From Desulfobulbaceae bacterium (lineage in GTDB: Bacteria > Desulfobacterota > Desulfobulbia > Desulfobulbales > SURF-16), in the NCBI GenBank assembly GCA_020444175.1, contig JAHLLM010000010.1, positions 1-64,000 on the forward strand: a stretch of DNA of 64,000 nt, in the 5' to 3' direction. Below, piece by piece: positions 34,833 to 43,122 of the stretch. The notes beneath the pieces are model-generated. The model did not search any database. It was not told the origin of the DNA and worked only from the letters and a program-made list of their open reading frames with translations. Both the position numbers and the translations under genes were made by a program. Within the stretch, counting starts at the first letter, position 1. The number at the start of each line of letters is the position of its first letter.

Positions 34833-36644
34833 TTAGTAATTTTTAAATTCTTCAAATTCACCATCTTCCAGATCAAGCCTGTACCCATTGCCCTGTTTGG
34901 TTTTTCGTAAGTCTTCCAAGGCCTTTTGTTGTGGGCTAAGAAAGGCTGGTTGCGAGTCAGTCTCATTGTTTTGCCTCGGAGTAGATTCCCGTTCTGATTC
35001 CCGGAGTTTGAAATAGGAAATTGAGGTAAGGAGCTGGGCTGCCTGGCTTGAAAGCTCTTCGCTTGTTGAAGACATTTCTTCTGATGCGGAACTGTTTTGT
35101 TGAACAACCTGGCTGAGCTGATCAGCACCCCGTGCATTTTCCTGGATTCCTTTTGCCTGTTCACTGCTGGCAGCGTCGATTTCCTCGACAAGTTCCGCTG
35201 TTTTCTTGATCTGCGGCACAATTTCACTGATGAGCCGACCGGCATTGTTTGCCACTTCAACACTGTTGCTGGCAACGCCCTTGATCTCCTGGGCCGCATT
35301 CTGGCTCCGTTCAGCCAACCGGCGCACTTCTGCTGCCACAACTGCAAAACCCTTACCATGTTCACCAGCCCTGGCCGCTTCAATTGCAGCATTTAACGCT
35401 AAGAGATTTGTTTGGCGGGCAATTTCTTCAACAATGGCAATTTTCTCAGCAATCGACTGCATGGCAATTTCTGTTTCAGCCACTGCTTTTCCACCTGCTT
35501 CCGTGTCCACAGCAGTCTTTGAAGCAATTGAGGCTGTCTGCCTGGCGTTATCGGCACTTTGCGATACAGTAGCTGCCATCTCTTCCATTGAAGATGAGAT
35601 CTCTTCAACAGTAGCAGCCTGTTCGTTGGCACCTTGGGAAACTTCTTGGGCCGTGGAGGCGAGCATCTCGGAACCGGAGGCTACCTGTTCCGTTGCAGCG
35701 CGGACATCGGCCATGACTTCCCGCAACTTTCCTATCATTTTCTCCAGGGCCTTGCCGAGTACATCCTTGTCGGAAAGAATATTGATATCCTCGGTAATAT
35801 CCCCGGAGGCAATGGTCTGAATGACTTTAGCCCGTTCTTTGAGGGATTTTGTCATTTTTTGCATATCCGCATAAAGCCCCATTGCCTCTTTGCTGTTTTT
35901 TTGTTCAAAATTAATTGACAGATCCCCCTGGGAAATTTTGTTGGCAATACTCGCCATTTCGTGTGGTTCTCCGCCAAGAGGACGTGTAACGCTTCTGGTA
36001 ATAAAGATCATTAAGGCGATACCGGCCAAAACGCCAAACAGAGAAAAGCCGAGCAGGATTTTGTTGGAGACTGCGTAGCCATTATTTGCATTTTTTTCAG
36101 CATTTGCAGCCTGTTCCAGTATTATTCCCTGCAATTTATCCAATGAATCACGCATGACCTCAAATTTTTCTTGAGCGTCTCCCTGAGAAAGATCCAAGGC
36201 TAAACGCCGGCCTTCTCTTGTATCGGCTTTTCGCCCTTCCACTATTTTCTGCGATACTTTCTGCCATTCCTGTCTTGCCTTCTCATATTGACTGATTAAT
36301 TCCTTCTCCTGATCTGTACGTGCCAGTGCTATGTATTTATTAACGCGGGTTTCCGCCTGCGTGAGATTATTATTATATTCTTCCAGGAGATTGGTAAAAT
36401 CATCGCTTTGAACATTGGTGAATATCATTGATTTCTCAGCAACAAGCAATTGCTGAAGGTCACGATCTGCCTGAACAAGTGCATTGATACTCGGAAGGCT
36501 GTTTGAAAAAATTTCTTTCAGATTATTCTGGATATGGCGTCCTGCATTGAAACCGACAAAGCTGTTAATGCCCAAAAGCACTATCATCAAACTGAAGGCC
36601 ACACTCAGTTTGACTCCAACTTTCATGTTTTGTATTGAGACCAT
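34833..36644 (-). CDS. Methyl-accepting chemotaxis protein
   Basis: The 603-aa receptor has two membrane helices (about residues 12-32 and 190-212), a four-helix-bundle periplasmic domain between them, HAMP-type signal helices (two units, about 213-330) and a cytoplasmic signalling domain with the hairpin tip [20 protein letters not shown]. The C-terminus is hydrophilic with no CheR-tethering pentapeptide visible. The start follows AAGGAGG. It lies 32 bp downstream of a secreted Cache-domain protein gene and 88 bp upstream of cheW. Its own periplasmic domain is small, which raises the possibility that the secreted Cache protein is its ligand-bearing partner. Confidence 0.9.
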   Translation of the reverse strand: MVSIQNMKVGVKLSVAFSLMIVLLGINSFVGFNAGRHIQNNLKEIFSNSLPSINALVQADRDLQQLLVAEKSMIFTNVQSDDFTNLLEEYNNNLTQAETRVNKYIALARTDQEKELISQYEKARQEWQKVSQKIVEGRKADTREGRRLALDLSQGDAQEKFEVMRDSLDKLQGIILEQAANAEKNANNGYAVSNKILLGFSLFGVLAGIALMIFITRSVTRPLGGEPHEMASIANKISQGDLSINFEQKNSKEAMGLYADMQKMTKSLKERAKVIQTIASGDITEDINILSDKDVLGKALEKMIGKLREVMADVRAATEQVASGSEMLASTAQEVSQGANEQAATVEEISSSMEEMAATVSQSADNARQTASIASKTAVDTEAGGKAVAETEIAMQSIAEKIAIVEEIARQTNLLALNAAIEAARAGEHGKGFAVVAAEVRRLAERSQNAAQEIKGVASNSVEVANNAGRLISEIVPQIKKTAELVEEIDAASSEQAKGIQENARGADQLSQVVQQNSSASEEMSSTSEELSSQAAQLLTSISYFKLRESERESTPRQNNETDSQPAFLSPQQKALEDLRKTKQGNGYRLDLEDGEFEEFKNY

Positions 36645-36676
36645 GCTGATCCTCCTTGCATTGCGTACGTTGCAGT

Positions 36677-37234
36677 TTACTCGACCCGGTCGACATCTAT
36701 ACCAAAGGAGATAGCGCCGATGGTCTTCCCGCCATCCTGGACAGGCACGGAAACCTGCACCAGATAGGCTTGTGAACTGTCATCAAATTCGACCTCATCA
36801 ACAAATATCTTGCCGCTGCCATTGGCATAAGAGTTTTTAAATTTCGCTTCATCACCCTGCCAGTAGTCGGAAGTTTTGTCTGTCTGGCAGACATTTGCTC
36901 CCTGGTTATCCATAACAAAGATTTCGGCATAGTATGGGGTTGAATTTTGGATGACCCGCAGATGTTTAGCACAATCATTTTCCAGGAAAACGTTCATGAA
37001 GTCGGAAATTCCAGGGGTGTTTTTCCATTTATCGTCCAGTTCCTGAATCTGTTTTAAGCTCTTGCCCTTGGCATTTTCAGCCTTTACGGCCTTAACGATA
37101 ACAGGATCGCTACCCATGCCGCTCAGGGTCGTGTTGGCAAGGTCCACAATTTTTTGTGGTGCTTGTTCCGCTGCGGCGATGTTAAATGAAAAAACTGCTG
37201 TTACTACAATCGATGAAATAAGTGACTTTTTCAT
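36677..37234 (-). CDS. Secreted stand-alone Cache (PDC)-type sensor protein
   Basis: The 185-aa protein has a signal peptide (about residues 1-22, ending AAA) and one alpha-beta domain resembling the single Cache fold of chemoreceptors: a long N-terminal helix, then [30 protein letters not shown] and [20 protein letters not shown]. Normally this domain is built into a receptor or kinase; here it is a free periplasmic protein encoded directly before an MCP gene, in the same operon. It would bind a small ligand and present it to the receptor. Confidence 0.75.
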   Translation of the reverse strand: MKKSLISSIVVTAVFSFNIAAAEQAPQKIVDLANTTLSGMGSDPVIVKAVKAENAKGKSLKQIQELDDKWKNTPGISDFMNVFLENDCAKHLRVIQNSTPYYAEIFVMDNQGANVCQTDKTSDYWQGDEAKFKNSYANGSGKIFVDEVEFDDSSQAYLVQVSVPVQDGGKTIGAISFGIDVDRVE

Positions 37235-37250
37235 AGGACCCCCTTCGTAA

Positions 37251-37739
37251 TTATGGTTGAAGTTGCCGTGTCTTACTCGACGGAATATACGTGTTCTTTT
37301 TTAAAAAAAGGTGTTTAAGAATCTGGCTAAGCTCTTTTTGAGCAAAGGGTTTTATAAGGTGATAAAGGACTCTGAATTCCCTGACCTGTTCTTCGAGTTC
37401 CCGGGGGTTGTTATCAGTCATTGTGATAATGTCTGTTTCCGGATGATTTTCCTGCAGCCAGGGGATGAACTTCAAGGCATTGCAGTTCTTCAAAACAATA
37501 CTGAGTAACACCAGGTTGTGATCATCTGCAGCAATGCTCTTTTGAGCCTGGCTGATGCTTGAGACGATTTTTACTGAATATCCCTCAGCCTTTATGGAAA
37601 TTGAAAGCATTTTTGCCAGTATGGGTTCATCTTCAACAACCAGAATGGAAAAACTCTCTTCCCGCTTTTTTTTGTTTTTCTGCCTTGATTCACTCGTGTT
37701 CAAACTATTTTTGATTCCACAATCATTTGTCTTCCGCAT
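37251..37739 (-). CDS. Pseudo-receiver protein lacking the phospho-acceptor Asp
   Basis: The 162-aa protein has a 30-residue basic N-terminal extension and then a receiver fold: acidic pocket VVEDEP (35-40), Lys in HLIKPF near the end, but the phosphorylation site reads LVLLSIVLKN with Ser80 where Asp is expected. It therefore should not be phosphorylated in the normal way and may act by protein contacts only. It is the first gene of the four-gene Cache-MCP-CheW operon, 16 bp ahead of the Cache gene, and is preceded by a sigma-54-like promoter. Confidence 0.75.
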   Translation of the reverse strand: MRKTNDCGIKNSLNTSESRQKNKKKREESFSILVVEDEPILAKMLSISIKAEGYSVKIVSSISQAQKSIAADDHNLVLLSIVLKNCNALKFIPWLQENHPETDIITMTDNNPRELEEQVREFRVLYHLIKPFAQKELSQILKHLFLKKNTYIPSSKTRQLQP

Positions 37740-37790
37740 AAGGGACTCTCTTTCTGGAAAAAGTGAAATGGCTTTACTGTCTACTCTAGA

Positions 37791-37805
37791 TCAATATCCG
37801 TGCCA
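37791..37805 (-). promoter_or_regulatory. Candidate sigma-54 promoter of the pseudo-receiver/MCP operon
   Basis: On the minus strand TGGCACGGATATTGA matches the -24/-12 consensus TGGCAC-N5-TTGC except for the final C of the -12 element. It lies about 52 bases before the start at 37739. The gene immediately upstream encodes a sigma-54 activator, which supports the reading. Confidence 0.35.
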
Positions 37806-37971
37806 GTATGGAGAAGTTGTCTAACTGCCTGAAAATGTATGTGATTTTTTTGTGTGTGGTGATGTGCTCAAGGAAAGATATATCAGGCACATATGGGCAG
37901 ATATTATGGCTTTATCCTGTAACTATCTGTTATCGTGAGCTAAATTTCTTGTGGGCAAAGGAGCCCGAATG

Positions 37972-37989
37972 TCGGGCATTTGTGCCCGA
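37972..37989. terminator. Hairpin downstream of the sigma-54 activator gene
   Basis: TCGGGCA (37972-37978) and TGCCCGA (37983-37989) form a perfect 7-bp stem, and another CCCGA just to the left can compete for pairing. It lies 66-83 bp after the stop of the activator gene on the minus strand, without a clear T tract. Confidence 0.4.
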
Positions 37990-38054
37990 AAAGGAGAGGG
38001 GGGAGTTAGGATTCCGTCCTGCTGACGGCAGACAGAAGAAAGGCTGGCTGAGGG

Positions 38055-39818
38055 TCAGTCACCCTGCAGATCATGCTGTTTCATCTTTCGATACAGGGTT
38101 TTGGGGTCAATCTTAAGAAAGCTGGCAGTGTTCCCTTTATGCCACTGATTTTTCTGCAGGGCATTAAAAAGAATCTTTTTCTCGATATCCTCCAGTATAG
38201 TGGCCAGAGGTTTTTCTCCCGTTGCGAGGTCGGTTTTTTCGAAAAGACTCTCTTCTTCAGCGTCATCGTCAAGCTCTAATCCCACAAAATCAAGTTTTTT
38301 CAGAGTGACAAAGCGGTTTATCGTATTTTGCAACTCACGGATATTTCCCGGCCAGTCATAGGAATGCAGAGCTTTGCGCATTTTTCCCGTAAATGGTGGT
38401 ATCCGGTCCCTGTCATATTGCTCAAGAAAATGTTCAACCAAAAGGCGAATATCCTCCTTTCGTTCGCGAAGAGGGGGGAGATAGACAGGTATAATGTGAA
38501 TTCTATAGAGAAAATCGCGCCGCATCTTTCCCTGCCTGACCAGTTCCTTTAGATTGCGATTTGTGGCGGCAATAATCCGTACATCCGGTTTTTTTACCTC
38601 TGTACTCCCTAGTGGTGAAAAACCTCCTCCTTCAATGGCCCGCAGGAGTTTCACCTGCATATTCAGAGGAATTTCTCCAACCTCGTCAAGAAAAAGAGTG
38701 CCACCACCGGCAATATCAAGAAGGCCGTATTTGTCCTTGATTGCACCGGAAAAAGCACCTTTCTTATAACCAAAAAATTCACTCTCAATGAGATTTTCAG
38801 GAATGGCGCCGCAGTTTACATAAACGAGTTTTTGGTCGTGGCGGTCGCTATGCTGGTGGATCGCCTTGGCGACAAGTTCCTTGCCTGTCCCGGACTCGCC
38901 ATAAATAATAACGCTTGAATCCGAACAGGCTGCATTGATTATTGTCTCGTATACCTCCTGCATTGGCTGGCTTTTGCCGATAATCTCGCCAAATTTATAG
39001 TGTCCTGTCAGTGTGGCGCGTAATTTGAGATTCTCCCGGCGAAGAGATTCTTCCCGTTCCGTCAGATCAAGCACCTGCTGTTTCGTCTCCGTGATATCCA
39101 GGAGAATGATCTGGCGTTGTTCTATCTGTCCGTTCCTGTCCACTATACTGTTGCAGATCACATCATACCAGCGACCATCTTTTGGGCTTTGAAACTGATA
39201 CCTTTCCGGCTGTCCGGCAATGGCGACTTGACTTGTGCACCATGGGCAATGGTCGGCTGAGTCAAAGAGTATTTCATGACAGCTCTCGCCTGTAATATCC
39301 CGTCCTGCAAAATTTGTCATTGCCGGGTTGGTGTAGGTAATAGAGCACTGATTATCACAGGTGAAGATGAAACCGTCGAAATTTTCGATAATGGTTTGCA
39401 GTTTGGTTTCAAGTCCCTTTTGATATGCCTTGTTCTCTTTTTTCAGCCTTGATTTTTCAAGGGCCTGTTCAACGGCATGCTGGATAATGGCCAGGTTCTC
39501 CACGGGCTTGGTGTGGTAGTTCCAGGCACCCATGCGTAAGGCCTGGATTACGTCACCCATTTTTCCTTCACCTGAAACAACAATGACAGGAGTGTCCGGT
39601 GAATCTTGAGTAATTTGTCGAAGGACTTCGAAGCCATCAATTTTGGGCATGTTGAGATCGACTAAAACAATATCAGGGTTACGGTCTTGGAATATCTCAA
39701 AACCCTGTTCTCCGTTCTCAGCGGAAAAGACCTGGTAGCCTTGGCGCGTGAAAAATTTTTCAACCATGCCAAGCAAAGTTATGTCGTCGTCCATGTATAG
39801 AAGTTTGGTCTGTGTCAT
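38055..39818 (-). CDS. Sigma-54-dependent response regulator (REC-PAS-AAA+-HTH)
   Basis: The 587-aa protein has a receiver (residues 1-120, Asp in IVLVDLNMPKIDG), a PAS domain (about 150-265) with Cys residues in ADHCPWCTS, a sigma-54 activator AAA+ domain (Walker A GESGTGKELVAKAI, GAFSGA loop that contacts sigma-54) and a Fis-type C-terminal helix-turn-helix. The start is the MTQTK Met; the longer frame to 39908 lacks a ribosome binding site. A PAS between REC and AAA+ is unusual for NtrC-type proteins and suggests a second input, possibly redox given the CxxC. A likely target is the chemoreceptor operon directly downstream, which has a sigma-54-like promoter. Confidence 0.9.
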   Translation of the reverse strand: MTQTKLLYMDDDITLLGMVEKFFTRQGYQVFSAENGEQGFEIFQDRNPDIVLVDLNMPKIDGFEVLRQITQDSPDTPVIVVSGEGKMGDVIQALRMGAWNYHTKPVENLAIIQHAVEQALEKSRLKKENKAYQKGLETKLQTIIENFDGFIFTCDNQCSITYTNPAMTNFAGRDITGESCHEILFDSADHCPWCTSQVAIAGQPERYQFQSPKDGRWYDVICNSIVDRNGQIEQRQIILLDITETKQQVLDLTEREESLRRENLKLRATLTGHYKFGEIIGKSQPMQEVYETIINAACSDSSVIIYGESGTGKELVAKAIHQHSDRHDQKLVYVNCGAIPENLIESEFFGYKKGAFSGAIKDKYGLLDIAGGGTLFLDEVGEIPLNMQVKLLRAIEGGGFSPLGSTEVKKPDVRIIAATNRNLKELVRQGKMRRDFLYRIHIIPVYLPPLRERKEDIRLLVEHFLEQYDRDRIPPFTGKMRKALHSYDWPGNIRELQNTINRFVTLKKLDFVGLELDDDAEEESLFEKTDLATGEKPLATILEDIEKKILFNALQKNQWHKGNTASFLKIDPKTLYRKMKQHDLQGD

Positions 39819-39967
39819 TATATTAAATTTACCCCAAAATGGCCTCTCCAAAGAGGCAATCGATAAATGGATCTGAAAGCCGGCTTTAACAGGAGCAACG
39901 CATGGCAAAAATTTTTCACGTGAAGATCATGAACCGAAGTGATTGTATAGCTGATACCTTTTATTTA

Positions 39968-40015
39968 ACTCTATAGGATTTTCGTTTCGGTTTCAAACAG
40001 GGAATATGAAAGTTG
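39968..40015. repeat. 48-bp dispersed repeat, copy 2, upstream of the sigma-54 activator gene
   Basis: Almost identical to 29935-29982 (ACTCTATAGGATTTTCGTTT, then GGTTTCAAACAGG and TGAAAGTTG). It sits 150 bp upstream of the start at 39818 on the minus strand, much as copy 1 is placed relative to 29796. An ORF at 40006-40227 on the plus strand overlaps it but has no ribosome binding site and runs into the adjacent inverted-repeat element, so it is not called. Confidence 0.6.
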
Positions 40016-40195
40016 TTGGAGTTGCAAAGTCTCTGAACGAAGCGGAGCGCCACGGCACATCTGAACAGTTACGGCCTGGAGTTGAGGCCCATTTCGAGCC
40101 CTCGCTGAATGGATACAAAACGTCAAGCAATAAGAAAGAATATTTGGAATTTCAATCAAAATTGCATTTCAGCCAGATTCATCATACTCTATGTA

Positions 40196-40411
40196 ACTCA
40201 ACTTTCCGACTTCATGTATTGCCTTAATTTATGGTGTTATTTGTAGGTTGGGTTAATTTCCAATAACCTCTGTTCTTGTTGGGTTATAGGTCTTTCAACT
40301 TTTTTACTTATTGCTTGCTACCGAAAACCCAACAATTCTGGTAGCATGAAACGAATTTAACCCAACCTACAATGTAATAACAACGAGTTATGTCAAGTCG
40401 GAAAGTTGAGT
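40196..40411. mobile_element. Nested inverted-repeat elements (MITE within MITE)
   Basis: The outer arms ACTCAACTTTCCGACTT (40196-40212) and AAGTCGGAAAGTTGAGT (40395-40411) are perfect 17-bp inverted repeats. Inside them TTGTAGGTTGGGTTAA (40241-40256) and TTAACCCAACCTACAA (40357-40372) are perfect 16-bp inverted repeats, and inside those TTGTTGGGTT and AACCCAACAA form a third pair. None has coding capacity. The inner unit (132 bp) belongs to a widespread GTAGGTTGGGTTA repeat type and seems to have inserted into the outer one. Confidence 0.7.
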
Positions 40412-40518
40412 ATGTAATATTCTATCCATTTTTTTGAGGTTATGATTGTCGGCCTTGCTTCCTCCGTATCCTTATTAAAGTGAAAACCTGTAGGATTTTT
40501 GCGTAATGAAGGTCAGAT

Positions 40519-41220
40519 ATGAAAAATAAAACCGGTTGGGTGCAATATTTTTCTTTTTTCCACTATCCGCTTGCCTTTCTCTTCCTTCTTTCTGTTATTA
40601 TGATGGGATGTGACGGTCAGGATGAAAAATATGAACCAGTAAGGCATGAGAAAATAACATATGATGGAACCATTATCGCTGCAGGGGACAGCCTGACTGC
40701 CGGGTATGGAGTAATGGAGTATGAGGCCTATCCGATCCTGCTGGAAAAGAAACTGCAGAAAAACGGTTACAACTGGCAGGTCATTAATGCCGGAGTAAGC
40801 GGAGAAACGAGCAGTGGAATGCTGTCAAGAATACAATGGATCATAGGCAGGCACCCTGATATAGTGATACTTGAAACCGGGGCCAATGACGGACTGCGCG
40901 GCATTCCGATATCCGTCATTTCTGCAAATATCAAAAAGGCGGTTGAGCAGCTGCAGCAGGCGGAAATTGTCGTTGTGCTGGCCGGCATGCAGGTTGTTCA
41001 GAATCTCGGTGAAGATTATAATCATGATTTTGCGTCGCTTTATCCTGCTATTGCTAAAAAATATGAAACAATTTTCATCCCATTTTTTCTTAAAGAAGTA
41101 GGGGGGGAGCCATCTTTGAACCAGGCGGATACCATCCATCCCACGGCAGAGGGTTACAAAATAATAACAGATGTGCTTTATCCCTATGTTGTGGAGGCCA
41201 TTGCTGCAGCAAAAAGATAA
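40519..41220 (+). CDS. SGNH/GDSL-family lipoprotein esterase (TesA-like)
   Basis: The 233-aa protein has a lipoprotein-type signal ending at MMGC (Cys31), block I GDSLTAGYG with nucleophile Ser58, block II Gly in NAGVSGETS, block III GAND (Asn123) and block V DTIHP with Asp204 and His207. All catalytic SGNH residues are present. It resembles E. coli TesA arylesterase/lysophospholipase but is lipid-anchored here. It probably hydrolyses acyl esters in the periplasm or outer membrane. The next gene starts 39 bp downstream in the same direction. Confidence 0.9.
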   Translation: MKNKTGWVQYFSFFHYPLAFLFLLSVIMMGCDGQDEKYEPVRHEKITYDGTIIAAGDSLTAGYGVMEYEAYPILLEKKLQKNGYNWQVINAGVSGETSSGMLSRIQWIIGRHPDIVILETGANDGLRGIPISVISANIKKAVEQLQQAEIVVVLAGMQVVQNLGEDYNHDFASLYPAIAKKYETIFIPFFLKEVGGEPSLNQADTIHPTAEGYKIITDVLYPYVVEAIAAAKR

Positions 41221-41259
41221 GACTGCATAATTAAATAATAAAATACTCTTTCAAAAATT

Positions 41260-41568
41260 ATGAAAAAGCTGAATTGCTGGGAATTCAAAAAATGCGGAAG
41301 AGAGCCGGGCGCTGAAAAAGTTTCCGAACAGGGTGTTTGTCCGGCGGCCCTCGAAACCAGGGCTGACGGGGTAAACGAAGGGAAAAATGCCGGTCGGGCA
41401 TGCTGGGCTGTTGCCGGAACATTATGCCGCGGGGTAGTGGACGGCAAATTTACTGCAAAAGTGAATACCTGCATGCTTTGCGATTTTTATAAAAAGGTTT
41501 GCCGGGAACAGGGAGAAAACTTTCAGGGCGCCGCATTTATCCTGGACAAATTAAAAGAAAAATCCTGA
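41260..41568 (+). CDS. Small Cys-rich two-CW domain protein
   Basis: The 102-aa protein has nine Cys, in two CW-type motifs: NCWEFKKCGREPG near the start and ACWAVAGTLCRG in the middle, followed by FTAKVNTCMLCDFYKKVC. There is no signal peptide. The same pattern, C-W-x-x-A-G-T-x-C with a later F-x-A-K and C-x-x-C, appears inside the histidine kinase at 52335-54053. This marks it as a stand-alone version of a sensory module that may bind metal or haem or sense redox state. It follows the SGNH gene by 39 bp and precedes the HD-GYP regulator. Confidence 0.75.
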   Translation: MKKLNCWEFKKCGREPGAEKVSEQGVCPAALETRADGVNEGKNAGRACWAVAGTLCRGVVDGKFTAKVNTCMLCDFYKKVCREQGENFQGAAFILDKLKEKS

Positions 41569-41763
41569 TTGTTCAGGCTCGCGGGGTGAAACGAAGACTC
41601 CGAAGGTGGGGGATGACTTCATCTACAGACCGTTGAAAAATTACTGCACTCGAAATCTAACTTTGTTCACTCTCTACCTATAGTGTGACAAAATTTCCTT
41701 CTGCCGTTTTTCGTGGAAAATAGCTTAGCAAAAACGAACTTACTGTCTGGTCAGCTGTATAGT

Positions 41764-41908
41764 TAGTGCCTGTCCATAAATGGCCCTTTTGACCGATATC
41801 TGCGTCATGCTTAAAAAATTATCCTCGGAATATCGTATATATGCCTCCGGTAATTTTTTGCGCAATCCTTGATCTCGAACAAAATGACCTATTTCTGGAC
41901 AGACACTA
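41764..41908. mobile_element. 145-bp MITE-like element flanked by TA
   Basis: The ends AGTGCCTGTCCATAAATGG (from 41765) and CCTATTTCTGGACAGACACT (to 41907) are inverted repeats with about 16 of 20 matches, bounded on both sides by TA, as expected for elements mobilised by an IS630/Tc1-type transposase. It contains no transposase. Just before it, at 41627-41650, is a single end related to the element at 11731 (20 of 24 bases alike). Together these fill the 41569-41959 gap upstream of the HD-GYP gene. Confidence 0.6.
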
Positions 41909-41959
41909 GTTGCGTGATGAAAACCCCGAAGTATCATGTCGAACTCAAAGAGGTATTTT

Positions 41960-43012
41960 ATGGAAAACAGAAACCTTCTGCTGGTCGATGATGAAGAGAA
42001 TATCCTGAAGAGCCTGAAAAGGGAAATCAAGTCTGAAGGGTACACAATTCATTGCTGTCAGTCTGGCGAAGAGGGCCTCGAAATATTAAAGCAACACGAC
42101 ATCGGCGTTGTTTTGTCGGACATGAGAATGCCGAATATGGACGGCATCGTTTTTCTGGAAGAAGCGGCGCGGATTTCAACAGACACGGTGCGTGTTCTGC
42201 TGACCGCCTACGGCAGCCATGAAAGCGCCATTGCCGCGATTAACCGCTCCCGTATTTTTGCCTACCTGACTAAACCATGGTCTCGCGAGAACCTTCCGGC
42301 AACGCTTGCCAAGGCATTCGAACACGCCAATCTCATCAGGGAGAACAAACGCCTCCAGCAGATTACCCATGACCAGAACGAGAAACTGCGGTTTGTGAAT
42401 GAAAATCTGGAAAAAATTGTGCAAAAACGCACCAGCCAACTTGAAGAGGCGGTAAGTGAAGGTATTGAAATGCTTGCCCTGGCGGCTGAGGCCAAAGATG
42501 ACGTCACTGGAGAGCATATTTTTCGCATTAGAAAACTGACACATTCCATTTGCCTTTCCCTGGGCATGGAAACGCAAAAGGCGGAACAGATCTCTTTTTT
42601 CAGCATTATCCATGATATTGGTAAAATTCACATCCCGGACAGTATCTTGAAAAAAGAAGGTCCCCTGACAGAGGACGAATGGAAGATTATCCAGAGGCAT
42701 ACCATTACGGGCGAAAAAATCCTCGGGCGTAAGTCATTTTATCATACAGCCCGCTCAATCGCTCGCAGTCATCATGAAAAATGGGACGGAACAGGATACC
42801 CGGATGGGTTGATGGGGGAGAACATCCCTTTACCGGCCCGCATTGTGGCCGTTGCAGATGTCTTTGACTCACTGACCAATGAGAGGCCCTATAAAAAGGC
42901 ATGGCCTGTAAAAGAAACTCTGGACCACATGGAAAGTCTCAAGGGCATTCATTTTGATCCGGTCATTCTCGACCTGTTTCTTGCTGAAAAAAGAAATGCT
43001 TTAAAGCTCTAA
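41960..43012 (+). CDS. HD-GYP response regulator (RpfG-like, cyclic-di-GMP phosphodiesterase)
   Basis: The 350-aa protein has an N-terminal receiver (LLVDDEENILKSL, phospho-acceptor Asp in VLSDMRMPNMDG), a coiled-coil linker and an HD-GYP domain with the HD pair in IIHDIGKIHIPD, HHEKWDGTGYPDGLMGENIP and a following VADVFDSLTNERPY. All metal and GYP residues are present, so it should hydrolyse cyclic-di-GMP when phosphorylated. ATG 41960 is preceded by AGAGG; an ATG at 41936 in frame is the alternative. Its receiver is close to those of the regulators at 47122 and 48214, so the same kinases may control it. Confidence 0.9.
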   Translation: MENRNLLLVDDEENILKSLKREIKSEGYTIHCCQSGEEGLEILKQHDIGVVLSDMRMPNMDGIVFLEEAARISTDTVRVLLTAYGSHESAIAAINRSRIFAYLTKPWSRENLPATLAKAFEHANLIRENKRLQQITHDQNEKLRFVNENLEKIVQKRTSQLEEAVSEGIEMLALAAEAKDDVTGEHIFRIRKLTHSICLSLGMETQKAEQISFFSIIHDIGKIHIPDSILKKEGPLTEDEWKIIQRHTITGEKILGRKSFYHTARSIARSHHEKWDGTGYPDGLMGENIPLPARIVAVADVFDSLTNERPYKKAWPVKETLDHMESLKGIHFDPVILDLFLAEKRNALKL

Positions 43013-43122
43013 ATCAACAAATTACACGCCTGCCGAAGGCGATCAAACGGTTCTTTCTTTCAAAGTTCAATTTTGCACATATTTGAGACAGCAATGCCTG
43101 TTCTACATAGAATCCCTTTGGC

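Noticed and set aside
40006-40227. 73-aa plus-strand ORF overlapping the 48-bp repeat
   Set aside because: It starts inside the repeat and ends inside an inverted-repeat element, so it looks like chance coding.
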